A DNA stretch of 8,451 nt from an uncultured Chloroflexota bacterium (GTDB taxonomy: Bacteria > Chloroflexota > Limnocylindria > Limnocylindrales > Limnocylindraceae). Shown here in pieces: positions 6,403 to 8,451 of the stretch. Position 1 is the stretch's first letter. Every line of letters begins with the position of its first letter. Below the pieces are notes generated by a model. That model saw nothing but the letters and a program-made list of their open reading frames with translations. It had not been told where the DNA came from and did no database searches. The stretch is from assembly GCA_903944295.1 (NCBI GenBank), contig CAJARA010000004.1, positions 1 through 8,451 of the forward strand. The letters are read 5' to 3'. Both the position numbers and the translations under genes were made by a program.

Positions 6403-6408
6403 CCACGC

Positions 6409-7380
6409 ATGACAGAGCTTGGCGCAACGATCCTACTCACTGGAGGTGCCGGCTATGTTGGCGCAGCAACGGCCGACGCGCTCCTCGCAGCCGGCTACCA
6501 GGTCGTGGTGCTTGACAACTTGTCGACTGGACACGTTGAGTCCATCCCGAATGCCGCCTCAGCTCAGACAGGAGATTACGGCGACAGTAACCGTGTGGAG
6601 CAGCTCCTTCATACCGCGCGGATTGATGCGGTAGTTCACTGCGGCGCAAAGAGCATCGTCTCGGAGAGCGCTGAGCAGCCTGAGCTCTACTTCAACGTCA
6701 ATGTCCAGGCGAGCATCAACCTCCTTGACGCTGTGCGTAATGCGGGGATCAACGCCTTCGTCTTCTCTTCGAGCGCCGCCATCTACGGCGCACAGCCGGC
6801 CCTCTATCTCGGCGAAGATCTACCCCCCGATCCGATCAACCCGTATGGCGCAACCAAGGTCGCCTTTGAACTCGCGTTGCGCTCGTATGCAGAGGCGAGT
6901 GATCTACGCGCCGTTGCCCTGCGCTACTTCAACGTTGCGGGGAGCACTGACCGAATCAGCGAACGCCACACCCCTGAGACACATCTCGTCCCACGACTGC
7001 TGCACGCCGCCCAGAGTGGCGAGCCATTTGAGCTCTACGGCGCCGACTACGCCACACCAGATGGCAGCGCACTCCGCGACTACGTACACCTCTCTGATGT
7101 TGCCGCCGCCAACGTGGCCGCAGTGAAGTACGTGCTCAAGGATTCAACGAAGTCCGGCTACGCCGCCGTCAACATTGGGAGCGGGGTTGGCACGAGCGTC
7201 AAGGAGGCGATCAGCGCCGTTGAGCGCTCAACAAAGCGCACGATCAACGTCCAGATCAAGCCACGTCGCGCTGGCGATCCACCGCGCCTCGTCGCAGATA
7301 TCTCTCGCGCCGCATCACTCCTCGGCTGGAAGCCGCGTCAGAGCGAGATCACCCGCATCGTCCGCAGCCTCCTCACCTAA
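6409..7380 (+). CDS. galE: UDP-glucose 4-epimerase (extended short-chain dehydrogenase)
   Basis: A 323-residue NAD-dependent enzyme interconverting UDP-glucose and UDP-galactose. Visible features: the Rossmann GGAGYVG (12-18), Asp36 and LDNLSTGH (35-42) at the adenosine ribose, HCGAKSIVSESAEQP (77-91), FSSSAAIYG (119-127) with catalytic Ser122, the YxxxK pair Tyr146/Lys150 in NPYGATK, LRYFNVAGS, the substrate-domain ETHLVPRLL, and YGADYATPDGSALRDYVHLSD, all typical of true GalE rather than dTDP-glucose dehydratases. It ends with RRAGDPPRLVADISRA and LGWKP, as usual. Length is a little short of the common 325-340. Relaxed specificity for UDP-GlcNAc/GalNAc cannot be excluded. It has its own -10 element and converges with the MFS gene, leaving 5 bp between the stops. 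Confidence 0.92.
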   Translation: MTELGATILLTGGAGYVGAATADALLAAGYQVVVLDNLSTGHVESIPNAASAQTGDYGDSNRVEQLLHTARIDAVVHCGAKSIVSESAEQPELYFNVNVQASINLLDAVRNAGINAFVFSSSAAIYGAQPALYLGEDLPPDPINPYGATKVAFELALRSYAEASDLRAVALRYFNVAGSTDRISERHTPETHLVPRLLHAAQSGEPFELYGADYATPDGSALRDYVHLSDVAAANVAAVKYVLKDSTKSGYAAVNIGSGVGTSVKEAISAVERSTKRTINVQIKPRRAGDPPRLVADISRAASLLGWKPRQSEITRIVRSLLT

Positions 7381-7385
7381 GCGAC

Positions 7386-8451
7386 TCAGCCCTCGCGCTT
7401 CTCCGGCACACCCTGGAGGAGATACCAGCCAACAAGCATCGTTGCGAGCAGCGTCAACAAACCAACGGTGTATGCGCCGTTCCCAATGATTGGCTGCAAG
7501 AAGAAGATCGTGGCGCCGTAAAGTAGGCCGCCAAGCACTTGCGATCCCTTCCCAACGAGACCGTAGAGGCCGTAGAACTCACCGAGCTGCTTCGGTGGGG
7601 AGAGTCGATACATCAGGATGCGATCTGCGCCTGAGAGCCCACCGAAGCCGAAGCCGAGAATGATGCCAGCAACGACGAATGGGATCGGCGAGACGAAGAG
7701 TGAGCCGATCACGAGTGCCACGGCCCAGAGGGCGAGGACTCGGTTCAGCGTTGCCTTTGGTCCGCGGCTGTCGGTGAGACGCCCCCAGACAAGTCCGCCG
7801 ATCACCGCCGTTGTTGCCAGGGCAACAAGGACGTAGTTCGCCTCACCCTGCGTGAAGCCAACCGCCTGGACGGCAAAGATCGCCATGATCGAGATCACGG
7901 TGTTCTGCGCATCAGTGTAGAAGAAGCGCGCCGTGAGGAAGCGCTTCAGGCCTGGGTACTTCTTCAGTTCGCGGATAGTGTCGAGAGTGGCCGTCAGAGA
8001 GCTTCCGGTAGCAGCCTTCCCTGACGGCTCAGGAACTTCCCTGATGAAGATAAAGATCGGGAGTGAGAGCACTCCGAACAGAATCGGGGCAATCACAAAG
8101 ACCTGCGCCACGGAGATATCGCCGAAGAGAATGATCACGCCGATCAGGATCGTCCCCAGGTAGCCAAGCCCGTTGCCGAGCCCCGAGACCCAACCGCGGT
8201 TTGCTGGTGTGCTCACGATCTTGATCGTGGCGTCGTAATAGACGAGGGCTGACTGGTAGCCAAAGTTCGCGATGCAGAAGAGCACCACACCGATGCCAAC
8301 TGGCACCGACGGGATGAAGATCGCTGGGATGATCGCGAGAAGGGTGAAGAAGAGCAGATACGGCAGGCGTCGTCCAGCGCGGTCGGAGATTGCCCCGATC
8401 GCTGGAGAGATCAACGCATTGATGCCAACTGAGAGCGCAATCGAGATCTGC
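7386..8451 (-). CDS. MFS transporter, UMF1/Atg22-like (5' end outside window)
   Basis: The C-terminal 354 residues of a polytopic inner-membrane transporter; the frame stays open through the window's right edge, so the N terminus is missing. The visible part starts in an early transmembrane helix followed by the MFS loop GAISDRAGRRLPY, with a second-half counterpart GRLTDSRGPK. Around nine or ten hydrophobic segments can be counted. Blocks recalling the UMF1/Atg22-like family are NFGYQSALVYYDA, SGLGNGLGYLG, LKRFLTARFFYTDAQNTVI and GLSGADRILMYRLSPP followed by EFYGLYGLVGK. The protein ends in a short charged tail, PEKREG. The first Leu codon usable as a start (TTG, 8414) lies inside the conserved frame and is not the true start, since QISIALSVGINA continues in frame before it. 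The substrate is unknown; yeast Atg22 exports amino acids from the vacuole, but bacterial relatives are uncharacterised as far as I know. Confidence 0.88.
   Translation of the reverse strand, partial: QISIALSVGINALISPAIGAISDRAGRRLPYLLFFTLLAIIPAIFIPSVPVGIGVVLFCIANFGYQSALVYYDATIKIVSTPANRGWVSGLGNGLGYLGTILIGVIILFGDISVAQVFVIAPILFGVLSLPIFIFIREVPEPSGKAATGSSLTATLDTIRELKKYPGLKRFLTARFFYTDAQNTVISIMAIFAVQAVGFTQGEANYVLVALATTAVIGGLVWGRLTDSRGPKATLNRVLALWAVALVIGSLFVSPIPFVVAGIILGFGFGGLSGADRILMYRLSPPKQLGEFYGLYGLVGKGSQVLGGLLYGATIFFLQPIIGNGAYTVGLLTLLATMLVGWYLLQGVPEKREG

Noticed and set aside
5246..6427. Minus-strand open frame (393 codons) opposite cca
   Set aside because: The product is dominated by Ser/Ala/Arg, typical of antisense translation, and cca on the other strand has every catalytic motif.
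7402..7420. CTCC...GGAG weak stem as a galE terminator
   Set aside because: It has only four paired bases at the ends, no T-tract, and lies inside the MFS coding sequence.

Overview
This window is a densely packed, high-GC (roughly 60%) bacterial chromosomal segment with nine recognisable protein genes, almost no intergenic DNA, and no sign of mobile elements, CRISPR arrays, rRNA or tRNA. I cannot prove the taxon. A Chloroflexota-like (Terrabacteria) bacterium with a compact genome fits best: it uses the PdxS/PdxT vitamin B6 route, carries the small HNH protein common in Chloroflexota, Actinobacteria and Cyanobacteria, has a two-domain GNAT protein ending its first domain in GF..YARETL..L (a pattern I associate with Chloroflexota), and its transcription-unit starts look leaderless.

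Layout. On the minus strand (2649 down to 64) runs pdxS - pdxT - tandem GNAT protein, with 3-nt gaps, so one operon. Divergent from it across only 37 bp is a plus-strand run: a GT-B-like glycosyltransferase, then MOSC protein, HNH endonuclease and cca (tRNA nucleotidyltransferase). MOSC/HNH overlap by ATGA and HNH/cca by GTGA. A galE-type epimerase follows after 28 nt. From the right edge, a minus-strand MFS transporter of the UMF1/Atg22-like type, cut by the window end, converges on galE with 5 bp between stop codons.

How the genes work together. PdxS and PdxT form the ammonia-channelling pyridoxal 5'-phosphate synthase. The CCA enzyme matures tRNA 3' ends. GalE supplies UDP-galactose and could feed a glycan pathway together with the glycosyltransferase, though they are separated by three unrelated genes. 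MOSC, HNH and GNAT functions are open.

The most interesting signal is regulatory. All five plus- or minus-strand genes that could begin a transcript have a -10-like hexamer (TACCCT, TAAGAT, TACGAT, TAGAAT, and the weaker GAGAAT) ending 6-7 nt before the ATG, with no Shine-Dalgarno sequence. Genes inside the operons lack it. This predicts leaderless mRNAs, including two mutually overlapping divergent promoters in 37 bp and one promoter buried in the end of the MOSC gene. I found no convincing undescribed multi-gene system.
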